A stretch of 49,819 nucleotides of DNA, taken from assembly GCA_017540905.1 (NCBI GenBank), contig JAFYAC010000051.1, positions 1-49,819 of the forward strand, in the 5' to 3' direction. Shown here piece after piece: positions 28,257-37,033 of this stretch (positions within the stretch are counted from its first letter, which is position 1; each line of letters starts with the position of its first letter). The stretch comes from Kiritimatiellia bacterium (lineage in GTDB: Bacteria > Verrucomicrobiota > Kiritimatiellia > CAIQIC01 > Lenti-01). The notes under the pieces are model-generated. The model searched no databases. It was not told the origin of the DNA and saw nothing but the letters and a program-made list of their open reading frames with translations. Position numbers and translations under genes: made by a program.

Positions 28257-28571
28257 GCGGATTCCTCGGCCCGGGAAAAACGCTTGCATCCGGCCGCGGA
28301 ACGTGCGAGAGTGGCCACGGATTGGTGAGTTCGCTAATTACTTGGGCCAACTGCCCGCATCGCGCGCTTGACGCGCATGAACCGCCAATCCCTTTTTGTG
28401 CCCCGATCGCATGCCGGCCGCTCGATCCCCGCGCCAGGGAACACCTCCCGCCTTGCCCTCTCCCGAGATCCGCTCTCTCCCTTTGCCCCTCCCGCCTTGC
28501 CCCACTTTGATGCTCCCGCCTGGAGCGGATTAAGTTGTTCTGTGGCTTCCCAGAGGTTTCCAAACCACAAG

Positions 28572-28637
28572 GTCGCGCGGAAGCGCGCCCCTCCCGTTGC
28601 GCTCTCCACGGGGAGGGACGCGCTTCTGCGCGTCCGC
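28572..28637. repeat. GC-rich hairpin repeat, type B
   Basis: GTCGCGCGGAAGCGCGCCCC paired with GGACGCGCTTCTGCGCGTCC around CGCTCTCCACGGGG. Confidence 0.7.
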
Positions 28638-28825
28638 AGTGGGAAATGGCTGGTGAGCCAACGGCTCGAAGCCACACTGTTTTTGAAACCGCTCCAGCCC
28701 CACGCCCGAACGTTCTCCTCCCGGTTTTTTCCCTCCTGCCATTTCACCGCACGACACATCCGGCCGAGTGCATGCAACCGTGCGTGCAGATGGTTTCCCG
28801 TGCTTTCCTGCCATCCCTCCAGCCC

Positions 28826-28877
28826 ACTTTTGCACACAGGAAAATTCCTTGACTTTCTTTCGCGCTTTCCCCATCCT
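28826..28877 (+). promoter_or_regulatory. A+T-rich module plus promoter, leaderless GTG start
   Basis: ACTTTTGCACACAGGAAAAT leads into TTGACT (28849-28854), 17 bp, CATCCT (28872-28877). The GTG start is 7 nt further on. The arrangement is nearly the same at 49681-49742. Confidence 0.65.
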
Positions 28878-28884
28878 CGCCCCC

Positions 28885-29889
28885 GTGAAAAAACCGCTGC
28901 AACAAGCCCTCGGCTGGGTGGCTGGCTACGTCGGCGCCAACGTCCAGTTCTATGGCGGCGCCCTGTCCCTGCCCGTGGTCGTGCCCGCCGCCCTCGCGGG
29001 GCTTGCGGCGATGTCGGCGCTGGCGCTGGGGGGCTGGCTGGCCGACGCCACCGGGGGCGCCATCCTCTCCGAGCTGCGCCGCCGGGCGCGCCTGCGGGCC
29101 CCGCGGCCGCCTTCGCCGTCGCTGCGCGGCACGCCGACGCCGGAGGAGTTCGCCGCCGATGCCGCGGTGCGGCCCCGCACACTGGCGGTGCGCCTGCGGA
29201 TCGGGTCGCGTCTGGCGGACCTGGCGCCGACGCTCGATCGCGGCAACCTCTACGACGTCTCGCCGACGGGCGCCAAGCGCATCCGCGACCGCGGTCGCGG
29301 CGTGAGGGGCTGGCTGGAGGACAACCGCGTCGGCATGAACTACTCGACGCTCATGCGCTACATGCGCCTGGCGGTCCGCCTCCGCGCCCTGCTGGGGCTG
29401 GACGAACACCTCCCCCTGGAGTGGCTGCTGCCGGGCGCGGCGGCCTCCGCGAATGTGCCGCCCGCCCTGCAAGCGCAATGCGCGGCGGCGAAACGCAAAC
29501 TCGCGCGCCTGATGCGGGAACACTGGAATTTCAGCCGCCTGCAGTCGCACGTGGACAGGGCGCTGGGGCTGCGGCGGCTGCCGCGTACGGGGAGAGCCGG
29601 CGCCGGAGGGCGGACGCGACCGCTCGACGAGGTCCTTGCGGAGAACACGCGCCGCGAGCTGGCGGACTTTTTGCAGGCGCGTGACCTTTCGCCCAAATTG
29701 GAGGCGCTGAGGCAGGCGGCGGTGGCCAGATTCCTGGAAGCCGGACAAGGGGGCGTGTCCGGTCCCGGGATTCCTTGTCCTGCCCCGGCAACGGGGAGTC
29801 AGGGCACGGGGAAGAAGTGCAGGACGGGCGGCTTGTCGGCGGAGCGGCGGGGCAGGGCGAGCTGGAAGCCGATGGACGAGGGCGTGTAG
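28885..29889 (+). CDS. Protein of unknown function with N-terminal membrane segment
   Basis: 334 residues from GTG 28885. Residues about 20-60 are hydrophobic (SLPVVVPAALAGLAAMSALA). The middle reads RLRIGSRLADLAPTLDRGN and VRGWLEDNRVGMNYSTLMRY followed by MRLAVRLR, which recalls the GWLxxNxxxSxxTAxRYMRLA core of DUF3102-like phage and plasmid proteins. A charged helical part follows. The last 45 residues lack family-like character and are read opposite the 3' end of the next gene, so the original stop may have been lost. Not assigned to a family with confidence. Confidence 0.55.
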   Translation: MKKPLQQALGWVAGYVGANVQFYGGALSLPVVVPAALAGLAAMSALALGGWLADATGGAILSELRRRARLRAPRPPSPSLRGTPTPEEFAADAAVRPRTLAVRLRIGSRLADLAPTLDRGNLYDVSPTGAKRIRDRGRGVRGWLEDNRVGMNYSTLMRYMRLAVRLRALLGLDEHLPLEWLLPGAAASANVPPALQAQCAAAKRKLARLMREHWNFSRLQSHVDRALGLRRLPRTGRAGAGGRTRPLDEVLAENTRRELADFLQARDLSPKLEALRQAAVARFLEAGQGGVSGPGIPCPAPATGSQGTGKKCRTGGLSAERRGRASWKPMDEGV

Positions 29890-31784
29890 GCGAGAGGTTC
29901 GCCGGTGCGGTAGTCGAGGGGGAGGGCGGGAAGATAGTCGGGGATGAGGGTTTCGAGGTCGGGGGGAAGGGTTCCGGCGTGGTCGCGGCGGTAGAGTTCG
30001 ATGGCGGCGGCCGCCCGCACGTAGTCGGCTTCGCCGCGTGCGCGCACCGGCAGATGGTTGTTCAGCGGTTCCATGAAGGAGGCGCGGCTGTACTGCAGGC
30101 GCGCGCCGAGGGGGAGGTCCGCTTCGGCGTCGGCGAGCCACCCGGCGATGGCGCGGTGCGCGGCGGCACGGTCGGGGCCCGGCGGGAGCGCGAGGGCGGG
30201 CAGGAAGCGGTCGAGGAAGTCGGATGCGTGGCGGTAGAGGGCGTTCTGGTCGTACTGGCACCACCAGTTGCAATACGGGGCGAGGACGGTCGGCAGGCGG
30301 ACGTACGGGCAGTCCAATCCGGCGGGCACCGCGGAAGGGGGCAGGGCGTCGAGCCAGAGCGCGCCGAAGAGCATTTCTCCGCCGAACCAGTCGGGCCAGC
30401 GGGCGTCGACGAGGTCGGCCCAGGCGTCGACGGCGCGCACCGCGTCCCGGAGCGCCTCGGCGGGCCAGGCGGAGAGGTTCTCGGAAAAGACGCCGGTGTC
30501 GATGGGGATGCCGTGGATGGCTTCGGCCATGAGGGCGCCGATGAGAAGGCATTCGCGGGCGGCGGTGCGGGCGAGCTGGTCGAGGCGGGCGAGGTCGGCC
30601 AGCCCCGCATCCGCGTCGCCGCGGGCGAAGGCGAGGCGGGCCCGCCAGGCAAAGAGGCGGCTCAGGGTGAGGAACTCATGGGGAATGCGGGGTTCAATCC
30701 AGAAGAAGTCCATGCTCTCCTCGCGGGGATCGAGCCTCTTCGGGAAGTCGCCCGGCGTCGTGGCGCCGGACAGCGAGGAGCGGTAGCCGGGGACGGCGGC
30801 GGCTTCGGCGGCGGTGGTGGCGTCGGGATGGGCGTCGAAGAAGGCGGAGAGGGAGTCGATGGCGTCGGCGTCGAGGGGTCCGGGGCGGGTGTTGGGGTGG
30901 ATGGGCCCCGTGATTTTGTAGAGGGCGCTGCCGGCTTCGGCTATGCGGGCGGCGGCGGGGGCGGCCAGGGGGTCCTGGTCGGCGGGCACGGGCGGGGTGG
31001 CGCCGGGGAGGGGCTTGTCGGGGGCGAGGGTGCAGCCGACACGGGAGAGGAGGGTTTGCAGGCGGGCGGCGTTGTCGGCGCGCAGGGCGGACGTGCGCAG
31101 CGCGGGATGGGTCGCCAGCGAGGCGGCCGCCGCCAGGATGAATACGGCGGTGAGGAGGCGGGCGGTGCGTCGCGGGTATGGGGTTTCCATGCGGAGGGCG
31201 GCCTCGGGGAGGAGGCATCCGGCCATGTACCACGCGAAGCCGGCGGGCCAGAAGAGGGAGGTCTGCGGGGTCCAGTACGAGACGACGGCCAGCACGGGCA
31301 CCGCAAGGAGTGCCACTCCACCGACTGCGGCCCACCATGCGGCGGCGCGGTTGCCGCGGCGCAGGGCCGCCGGGAGGAGGATTGCCAGCGGCCAGGTGCA
31401 GGTCACGATGGCAAGCATGGTTAGGATTGTTTGCAAGGCGGCCCGTCCGGGGTGTGGGCGCAGCGGCGGCGGACGGCGGGCGGTGCGGAGCCGGAGGAAC
31501 ACGAGTCCGGCGCAGAGGGATCCCGCCGACAGGAGCACGAAGAGGAACCAGATTCCGAGGCATCCTTCGATGTGTGCCAGGCGGGTCGGATCGCCGCCCA
31601 GGGAGGGGATGTAGCGGTGGATGTTGCGCACGAACCACATGAAGGGCAGGTGCAGGAAGGAAAACGCAACGAACAGGCCGAGATGGCCGAAGGCGATGGC
31701 ACGCGGGCGGTAGGGGGCTTTCATGCAGAAAGTTCTACCATTGTTTTGGAGCGGATGGCAAGGGAAACGGAAGAGGGTGTTCAT
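29799..31784 (-). CDS. Large membrane protein of unknown function
   Basis: 661 residues. About six predicted helices in the first 220 residues (AFGHLGLFVAFSFLHLPFMW, LGIWFLFVLLSAGSLCAGLV, ILTMLAIVTCTWPLAILLP, then two more ending TAVFILAAAASLA). A long helical extracytoplasmic part follows. The C-terminus, AAAIELYRRDHAGTLPPDLE then TLIPDYLPALPLDYRTGEPL, resembles the pseudopilin-type tail seen in many PVC-group proteins. Start 31784 (MNTLFRFPC) fits the A+T-rich module geometry; ATG 31724 is the alternative. The stop lies 91 bp inside the convergent gene. Confidence 0.6.
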   Translation of the reverse strand: MNTLFRFPCHPLQNNGRTFCMKAPYRPRAIAFGHLGLFVAFSFLHLPFMWFVRNIHRYIPSLGGDPTRLAHIEGCLGIWFLFVLLSAGSLCAGLVFLRLRTARRPPPLRPHPGRAALQTILTMLAIVTCTWPLAILLPAALRRGNRAAAWWAAVGGVALLAVPVLAVVSYWTPQTSLFWPAGFAWYMAGCLLPEAALRMETPYPRRTARLLTAVFILAAAASLATHPALRTSALRADNAARLQTLLSRVGCTLAPDKPLPGATPPVPADQDPLAAPAAARIAEAGSALYKITGPIHPNTRPGPLDADAIDSLSAFFDAHPDATTAAEAAAVPGYRSSLSGATTPGDFPKRLDPREESMDFFWIEPRIPHEFLTLSRLFAWRARLAFARGDADAGLADLARLDQLARTAARECLLIGALMAEAIHGIPIDTGVFSENLSAWPAEALRDAVRAVDAWADLVDARWPDWFGGEMLFGALWLDALPPSAVPAGLDCPYVRLPTVLAPYCNWWCQYDQNALYRHASDFLDRFLPALALPPGPDRAAAHRAIAGWLADAEADLPLGARLQYSRASFMEPLNNHLPVRARGEADYVRAAAAIELYRRDHAGTLPPDLETLIPDYLPALPLDYRTGEPLAYTPSSIGFQLALPRRSADKPPVLHFFPVP

Positions 31785-31810
31785 GGGGACGAGGTTGGGC
31801 TGGAAGGGGG

Positions 31811-31844
31811 GAAATGCACAGGTTTTTTTCCTGTTTGCAAAAGT
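31811..31844 (-). repeat. A+T-rich dispersed module (copy 5), upstream of the membrane-protein gene
   Basis: Minus strand ACTTTTGCAAACAGGAAAAA, closely like copies at 28826 and 49681. After it, TGTGCA, 17 bp, CAACCT and 7 nt lead to ATG 31784: the same spacing as the two TTGAC promoters but with a weak -35. Confidence 0.55.
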
Positions 31845-31944
31845 GGGCGGGCGGCAGGCGGAAGGCACATGCCCGCGCCACGGCCGGCACATCCGCCGCG
31901 TTTTGGCTGGATTCGGGGCGGGCGGCATGGATAATGCGCGGGTC

Positions 31945-33123
31945 ATGAAGCGTAAAGAACAGGCAGCAGAGCCGACCGTCGTGCTGGACGCGCGGTGGGT
32001 GGAGCCCCGGCTGAGCGGCATCGGCCGCTACACGCTGGAGCTGCTGCGTTGCTTCGGGCGGGACGCGGGCGGGTTCCGGTTCCGCGTGTGGGCGCTGTCG
32101 GGGGAGCGGGCGGGGTTCATCCGGGAGGCGGCGGGGCTGGAAGGGAATCCGGCGTTCGCGTTCGAGGTGTTTTCCAAGGGGCCGTTCTCGCCGGCGGGGC
32201 AGCTGGAGGCGGCGTGGCGGCTGCGGCGGGCGCGGGCGGCGCTTTACCATTCGACGAACTTCATGGTGCCGCTGCCGGCGTTCCCGGGACGGTGCCCGCA
32301 CCGGGTGCCGTGCGTGTGCAACATCCACGACCTGATCCCGCTGCTGCATCCGGAGTACACGCCGCGGGCGCTCAAGACGCGCTTCTTCCCGGTCTACCGC
32401 GCCCTCATGCGGGCCATCGCGCGCCGCGCGGACGCGGTGGTGACGGGCAGCGAGGCGGCGCGGCGCGACATCCTGGCGGCGCTGCCCGTCGATCCCGACC
32501 GCGTGACGGCGGTCTGGGACGGCGTCTCCCCGCGCTACAGTCCCGCGCCGGGCCCCCGCTCCTCCGCGCGCGGTCCGTTCGCGCCCAAAACCATCCTCTA
32601 CGTCGGCCGCGCCGACCCCTACAAGAACCTCTCGGGCCTCGTCCGCGCGCTCGCCCGCCTCGTGGAAGGCGGCACCGACGCGGTCCTGCAGATCGCCGGA
32701 CCGCCCGACGAGCGCTATCCCGAGCCGCGCCGGCTCGCGCGCGAACTCGGCGTCGAACCGCGCGTCCGCTGGACGGGGTACCTGGACGACGAGGCCCTCC
32801 TGCGCGCCTACCGGTCCGCCGACGTCCTGGCCCACCTGTCGCTGTACGAGGGGTTCGGCCTGCCCGTCGCCGAGGCGATGGCGTGCGGAACCCCCGTCGT
32901 GTGTTCCAACGCCGCCAGCCTGCCCGAAATCGCGGGCGACGCCGCGCTCCTCGTGCCGCCCGACGACCCGGACGCCGCCGCGGAGGCGCTCCGGCGCGTG
33001 CTGACCGATTCCGCCCTCGCGGAGCGGCTGCGCGCGGCGGGGTTCCGCCGGGCGCCCGCCTTCTCGTGGCCGGCCGCGGCGGCCGCCGTGCTGGCCCTCT
33101 ACCGGAGACTTCTTTCCCCATGA
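31945..33123 (+). CDS. GT4 family glycosyltransferase
   Basis: 392 residues, GT-B fold. N-terminal [35 protein letters not shown] and [19 protein letters not shown], then C-terminal [20 protein letters not shown] and the EX7E motif in [20 protein letters not shown]. It moves a sugar from a nucleotide donor during cell-surface glycan assembly. Start: a GATAAT box at 31930-31935 puts ATG 31945 at the expected transcript start; ATG 31927 lies upstream of that box. Its stop overlaps the next start. Confidence 0.88.
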   Translation: MKRKEQAAEPTVVLDARWVEPRLSGIGRYTLELLRCFGRDAGGFRFRVWALSGERAGFIREAAGLEGNPAFAFEVFSKGPFSPAGQLEAAWRLRRARAALYHSTNFMVPLPAFPGRCPHRVPCVCNIHDLIPLLHPEYTPRALKTRFFPVYRALMRAIARRADAVVTGSEAARRDILAALPVDPDRVTAVWDGVSPRYSPAPGPRSSARGPFAPKTILYVGRADPYKNLSGLVRALARLVEGGTDAVLQIAGPPDERYPEPRRLARELGVEPRVRWTGYLDDEALLRAYRSADVLAHLSLYEGFGLPVAEAMACGTPVVCSNAASLPEIAGDAALLVPPDDPDAAAEALRRVLTDSALAERLRAAGFRRAPAFSWPAAAAAVLALYRRLLSP

Positions 33124-34238
33124 CCGCGACTGCCCCCAAGACCGTTCTCGTCCACGACTGGCTCAACGGCATGCGCGGCGGCGAACGCTGCCTGGAGCTG
33201 CTGGCGGGGGAATACCCGTCGGCGCCGGTCTACACGCTGCTGTACCGTCCCGAACTCGTCTCGGAGGCCATCCGCGCGCACGACGTGCACGTGTCGGGGC
33301 TCTCGCGGCTGCCGGGGTTCCGCGACCGCTACCGCTGGTTCCTGCCGCTGTTCCCGACCGCGATCGAGGCGTTCCGGCTGCCGGAGGACGTGCGGCTGGT
33401 CGTCAGCACGAGCCACTGCGTCGCGAAGGGCATCCGTCCGCCGAAGGGCGCGCGCCACCTCTGCTACTGCTTCACGCCCATGCGCTACGCGTGGGGGCTG
33501 CGCGAGGACTACTTCCCCTCGCGCCTGCAGCGCGCCCTCCTCGGCCCAGCGCTCGACCGGCTCAAGCGCTGGGACCGGGCGGCGAGCGACCGGGTGGACC
33601 GGTTCGTGGCGATCAGCCGCTGCGTGCGGGAGCGGATCGAGCGCAGCTACGGGCGCGACGCGGCGATCGTCTATCCGCCGGTGAACGTCGCTTTCCACAC
33701 GCCCGACCCCGACGCGCCGGCCGGCTCCCACGACGGCTACGACCTGGTCGTCTCCGCGCTGGTTCCCTACAAGCGCATCGACCTCGCCGTGCGCGCCTAC
33801 GCCGCGAGCGGGCATCCGCTGAAGATCGCCGGGAGCGGCAGCGAAGAGGCGTCGCTGCGCGCGCTGGCGGCGGGCGCGCCGAACATCGAGTTCGTGGGGC
33901 ATCCCGACGACGCGGGCGTCCGGCAGCTCTACCGGCGGTGCCGGTTCCTCGTGTTTCCGGGACTCGAAGACTTCGGCATCGTCCCCGTCGAAGCGCAGGC
34001 CTGCGGCAAGCCGGTCATCGCCTACGGCGAGGGCGGCATCCTCGACACCGTCCGGGACAGGCGCACCGGCCTCTTCTTCGGCGCGCAGACGCCCGAAGCC
34101 CTCGCCGACGCCGTCGAACGCGCCGCCGCCATGTCCTGGGATCCCGCGGAAATCCGCGCGAACGCCGTCCGGTTCTCGCCCGAGCGCTTCCTCGACGGCA
34201 TCCGCCGCGAGACCGCCCGCCTCCTCGAAAGGCGCTGA
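33120..34238 (+). CDS. GT4 family glycosyltransferase (second)
   Basis: 372 residues. TVLVHDWLNGMRGGERCLEL opens a subgroup found in exopolysaccharide clusters. Next come VVSTSHCVAKGIRPPKGARH, CYCFTPMRYAWGLREDYF, VYPPVNVAFHTPDPDAP and VSALVPYKRIDLAVRAYA, with the donor-site EX7E in LEDFGIVPVEAQACGKPVIA. The start overlaps the preceding stop by 4 nt (ATGA), so the two transferases are translated together and probably add consecutive sugars. Confidence 0.9.
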   Translation: MTATAPKTVLVHDWLNGMRGGERCLELLAGEYPSAPVYTLLYRPELVSEAIRAHDVHVSGLSRLPGFRDRYRWFLPLFPTAIEAFRLPEDVRLVVSTSHCVAKGIRPPKGARHLCYCFTPMRYAWGLREDYFPSRLQRALLGPALDRLKRWDRAASDRVDRFVAISRCVRERIERSYGRDAAIVYPPVNVAFHTPDPDAPAGSHDGYDLVVSALVPYKRIDLAVRAYAASGHPLKIAGSGSEEASLRALAAGAPNIEFVGHPDDAGVRQLYRRCRFLVFPGLEDFGIVPVEAQACGKPVIAYGEGGILDTVRDRRTGLFFGAQTPEALADAVERAAAMSWDPAEIRANAVRFSPERFLDGIRRETARLLERR

Positions 34239-34240
34239 CC

Positions 34241-34975
34241 GTGCAACCCCCGCCCCTTCCGAACCTTCCGGCCCCCCCCCCCCCGCCGCTTCCGCCGCCC
34301 GCGCCCTCCCCCGCCGCGCCGTCCCCGGCGCGCGGCGGGTGGACCCCGCAGCGCCTCCAGTGGGCCGGCCGCGGCTACCTGTCGCTGGCCGGCGGCGTGC
34401 TCCTCCTGCCGATCCTCTACTTCGTGCTCATCTTCAGCGCCCACCGCCCCGTCCACATCCTCCTGCTCACCGCGTGCAGCTTCGTGCCCGTGTTCCACGG
34501 ACTCAACGCCATCCGCCCCCCCGCCCCCCGCCGCAGCCATGCCGCCGCGTACGGCGCCGCGCTGGCGCTGGCGTTCCTGACCCCCTTCCTGGCCTTCTGG
34601 GCCGTCCATCCCGCGGTCGGCGTTTTCGCGGCCAACGCCTGCGCACACGGCGTGGCCGGGCTCGCGTTCCTCGTCTCCCTCCACCTGTTCGTCCGCGTCC
34701 AGTCCGCCGAAACCGGCGATGCTGCCATGCGCATCGAGGCCACGTCCTGCCTCTGCCTCATGGCGCTGCTGCCCCTTCTGGCGGGACTGTGCTTCGGCTT
34801 CCTCGTCTGGCGCGGCGGCGCCGTCGTCCACCCCGTGACCTTCCACCCCGCGCTCGCCCCCCTACCCTTCCCCCTCCAGGCCGTGCTCCTCTTCGCGAGC
34901 CTCCCCTACTTCACCACCCTCCTCATGCTGCTCCAGGCCTCCAACCACGCCTTCGGCCAATCCCTCTCCGCCTGA
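34241..34975 (+). CDS. Multi-pass membrane protein with Pro-rich N-terminus and C13 tract
   Basis: 244 residues from GTG 34241 (2 bp after the GT4 stop, AAAGG upstream). The first 35 residues are Pro-rich (VQPPPLPNLPAPPPPPLPPP), coded in part by 13 consecutive C (34272-34284). About six helices follow, including YLSLAGGVLLLPILYFVLIF, AYGAALALAFLTPFLAFWAV and CLCLMALLPLLAGLCFGFLV. No family recognised. The homopolymer sits 10 codons from the start, where slippage would abolish the protein. Confidence 0.6.
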   Translation: MQPPPLPNLPAPPPPPLPPPAPSPAAPSPARGGWTPQRLQWAGRGYLSLAGGVLLLPILYFVLIFSAHRPVHILLLTACSFVPVFHGLNAIRPPAPRRSHAAAYGAALALAFLTPFLAFWAVHPAVGVFAANACAHGVAGLAFLVSLHLFVRVQSAETGDAAMRIEATSCLCLMALLPLLAGLCFGFLVWRGGAVVHPVTFHPALAPLPFPLQAVLLFASLPYFTTLLMLLQASNHAFGQSLSA

Positions 34976-35014
34976 CCGCCGGGCGGCAATGCACCTTGGA
35001 AAAGTTGTCCAACG

Positions 35015-35044
35015 TTGCCCGGGTTGGCACCCATCAAATAAACT
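35015..35044 (+). promoter_or_regulatory. Predicted murD promoter
   Basis: TTGCCC at 35015-35020, 18 bp, TAAACT at 35039-35044, 45 nt before the start codon. Confidence 0.45.
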
Positions 35045-35088
35045 GTTCTCCATGAAACATCGGCTTTGTATTGTTTGAGGTGTTGAAA

Positions 35089-36435
35089 ATGCCATCGTTT
35101 CCCTTTTCCTCCCCCGTCCTCGTCTGCGGTCTGGGCCGCAGCGGCCGCGCCGCCGCCCGCCTGCTGCGCGCCGAAGGCCACCCCGTCCACGCCCTCGACC
35201 AAGGCCCCGTGCCCGACCCCGTCCGCCAGGAACTCGAAACCCTCAGCTGCCGCGTGCACGCCGACGCCGGCCCCACCCTCCCCCCCACCCTCCCTCCCTG
35301 CGCCTGCGCCGTCACCAGCCCCGGACTCCCCGCCGACGGTCCCATCCTCTCCGCCCTCCGCGACCGCGGCATCCCCGTCATGTCCGAAATCGAACTCGGC
35401 TGGCGCCGCCATCCCGGCCGTACCCTCGCCGTCACCGGCAGCAACGGAAAGAGCAGCGTCGTCAAACTCCTCGCCGATGCCCTGACCGCCGCCGACCATC
35501 GGGCCATCCCCTGCGGCAACTACGGCCTCCCCGTCTGCGAAGCCGTCATGCAGACGCCCGCCCCCGACTGGCTCGTCATCGAGACCAGCTCCTTCCAGCT
35601 CGAAACCTGCCACGCCCTCCGCCCCGACATCGCCGTCCTCCTCAACCTCCTTCCAAACCACCTCGACCGCCACGGCACCATGGACGCCTACGGCCGCCTC
35701 AAGGCCCGCCTCTTCGCCGCCCAGACCCCCGCCGACACCGCCATCGTCCCCGCCGCCGACCTTGCCCGCTTCCGCGCCTGGTCCGGCGACGCCCCCGCCC
35801 GCTGGCAGCCCTTCGGCGGCCCCGACGCCCCCCCCGCCGCCTACCGCTGGACCCCCGGCGCCATCCACCCGCCCACCGGCGACGCCCTTCCCCTGGCCGG
35901 CTACTTCGACAACCCCGTCCTCGGCCCCAACGCCGCCGCCGCCCTGGCCGCGGCCGTCGCCGCCGGACTCCCCCCCGCCGACGCCGCCCGCGCCCTTTCC
36001 TCCTTCGAGCCCTTGCCCCACCGCTCCCAATGCGTCGCCGACCGCGACGGCATCCGCTGGATCGACGACTCCAAAGCCACCAACCTCGCCTCCCTGGCCG
36101 CCTCCCTGGAGATGCAGCCCCCCGGCCGCCCCATCCGCCTGATCGCCGGCGGCCGCCCGAAGGAGACCGACTTCACACCCGCCCTGGACACCCTCCGCCG
36201 CCGCGCCACCGCCATCTACCTCATCGGCGAAGCCGCCCCCGCGATGCACGCCGCCTGGTCCGCCATCGTCCCCTGCCACCTCTGCGGCACCCTCCCCGCC
36301 GCCGCCGCCGCCGCCCGCCGCGACGCCCACCCCGGCGATACCATCCTCCTCGCCCCCGGCTGCACCTCCTACGACCAATTCCCCTCCTACGGCGCCCGCG
36401 GCGACGCCTTCCGCACCCTCGCCACCGCCCCTTGA
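35089..36435 (+). CDS. murD: UDP-N-acetylmuramoylalanine--D-glutamate ligase
   Basis: 448 residues. It adds D-Glu to UDP-MurNAc-L-Ala in peptidoglycan synthesis. Rossmann-like N-terminal domain (VLVCGLGRSGRAAARLL), P-loop LAVTGSNGKSSVVKLL (near residue 120), VIETSSFQLETC, NLLPNHLDRHGTMDAYGRLK and DDSKATN (near 330) in the C-terminal domain. All Mur-ligase motifs are present and the length is normal. Start ATG 35089 with GAGG 8 nt upstream; TTG 35071 is in frame but less likely. Not within a recognisable mur/dcw cluster here. Confidence 0.95.
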   Translation: MPSFPFSSPVLVCGLGRSGRAAARLLRAEGHPVHALDQGPVPDPVRQELETLSCRVHADAGPTLPPTLPPCACAVTSPGLPADGPILSALRDRGIPVMSEIELGWRRHPGRTLAVTGSNGKSSVVKLLADALTAADHRAIPCGNYGLPVCEAVMQTPAPDWLVIETSSFQLETCHALRPDIAVLLNLLPNHLDRHGTMDAYGRLKARLFAAQTPADTAIVPAADLARFRAWSGDAPARWQPFGGPDAPPAAYRWTPGAIHPPTGDALPLAGYFDNPVLGPNAAAALAAAVAAGLPPADAARALSSFEPLPHRSQCVADRDGIRWIDDSKATNLASLAASLEMQPPGRPIRLIAGGRPKETDFTPALDTLRRRATAIYLIGEAAPAMHAAWSAIVPCHLCGTLPAAAAAARRDAHPGDTILLAPGCTSYDQFPSYGARGDAFRTLATAP

Positions 36436-36523
36436 CCGCCATCCCTCCCGGAGCACCGACACCCCACCCGCCATTCCCGCCACCCCACCCCTTTTCCCCG
36501 TCGTGCAGCCCCCTCACTCCCAG

Positions 36524-36554
36524 ATTTGCAATTACGGAAAAACCACGTTTTTCC
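36524..36554 (+). repeat. A+T-rich dispersed module (copy 6)
   Basis: ATTTGCAATTACGGAAAAAC followed by CACGTTTTTCC, with CACCCC-ATGAAAATCG 27 nt downstream. No lasting reading frame follows. Confidence 0.55.
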
Positions 36555-36635
36555 ACCGTCTTTCCCAAAACTTCCACCCCATGAAAATCGTCTCCCCGCC
36601 CGTGGAATCGGGCGGGGCGTCCCCGCGCCTCAGCC

Positions 36636-36775
36636 AGGAGCTTCGTGCGTCCATAATCGTCCCGCCCAGCGTTTGTCCGGCGTTTTTCGGGTGCGAAGGC
36701 TCCTCCAACAAACGCCCCGTCCAAAATCTCCTCTGTCTCCGTGCCTTCGTTCCCTCCGTGTTTGGCGCCGCAGGC
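36636..36775. repeat. MITE-like inverted-repeat element, copy 3 (left end missing)
   Basis: Matches the central and right parts of copies at 7510 and 25511: CAGCGTTTGTCCGGCG, then CTCCGTGCCTTCGTTCCCTC and GTGTTTGGCGCCGCAGGC. The outer CTTGTCTGATCAGCATTCG motif follows at 36797-36815. The left inverted arm is absent. Confidence 0.65.
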
Positions 36776-36902
36776 CCCTTCCGCGAGGGAAAATCCTTGT
36801 CTGATCAGCATTCGCGGCTTCCATCCTCGGGGCCCCCGGAGGAGCCTTGGCGACGGGAGGGGGATGGAGTTTTCATGGGGTTGGATGGCGAGAAAAACGG
36901 GA

Positions 36903-36935
36903 GGATATTCCAATGTTTTCCGTAATTGCAAATAT
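36903..36935 (-). repeat. A+T-rich dispersed module (copy 7)
   Basis: Minus strand ATTTGCAATTACGGAAAACA, facing the copy at 36524. Its own CAACCCC-ATGAAAACTCC follows at 36876, mirroring the partner. Confidence 0.55.
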
Positions 36936-36993
36936 TCGGCGGGGAAGAGCCGGGAAGCATGGCGGAAAAATGCGTTTCCCGCCATCGCGGGAT

Positions 36994-37022
36994 TGATTCG
37001 CGGCGGCGGGGGCGCTAGAGTG
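36994..37022 (+). promoter_or_regulatory. Predicted promoter of the ABC/Gld-like operon
   Basis: TTGATT at 36994-36999, 17 bp, TAGAGT at 37017-37022. ATG 37034 is 12 nt past the -10. Confidence 0.65.
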
Positions 37023-37033
37023 GCGGGACAACC

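Larger units (their letters stand above)
28169..28884. other. Intergenic gap with one type B repeat and an A+T-rich module
   Basis: No gene I would defend. A TTGACG at 28368 has no good -10. Contains the glgB promoter, a type B hairpin (28572-28637) and the module/promoter of the next gene (28826-28877). Frames that cross it read the hairpin repeats as Arg/Pro-rich peptide. Confidence 0.65.
36436..37033. other. Repeat-filled intergenic gap
   Basis: No gene. A+T-rich modules at 36524 (plus) and 36903 (minus) face each other around a truncated CACGGAG element (36636-36775). The ABC-operon promoter lies at the right end. Confidence 0.7.

Noticed and set aside
28368-29684. Long plus-strand frame of 438 codons
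   Set aside because: Its first half reads through a hairpin repeat and promoter; the second half is an out-of-frame shadow of the 28885 gene.
36503-36925. Coding frame starting MKIVSPPVESG near 36581
   Set aside because: It runs straight into the CACGGAG repeat and has no protein-like features; the same start pattern occurs at other module copies without genes.
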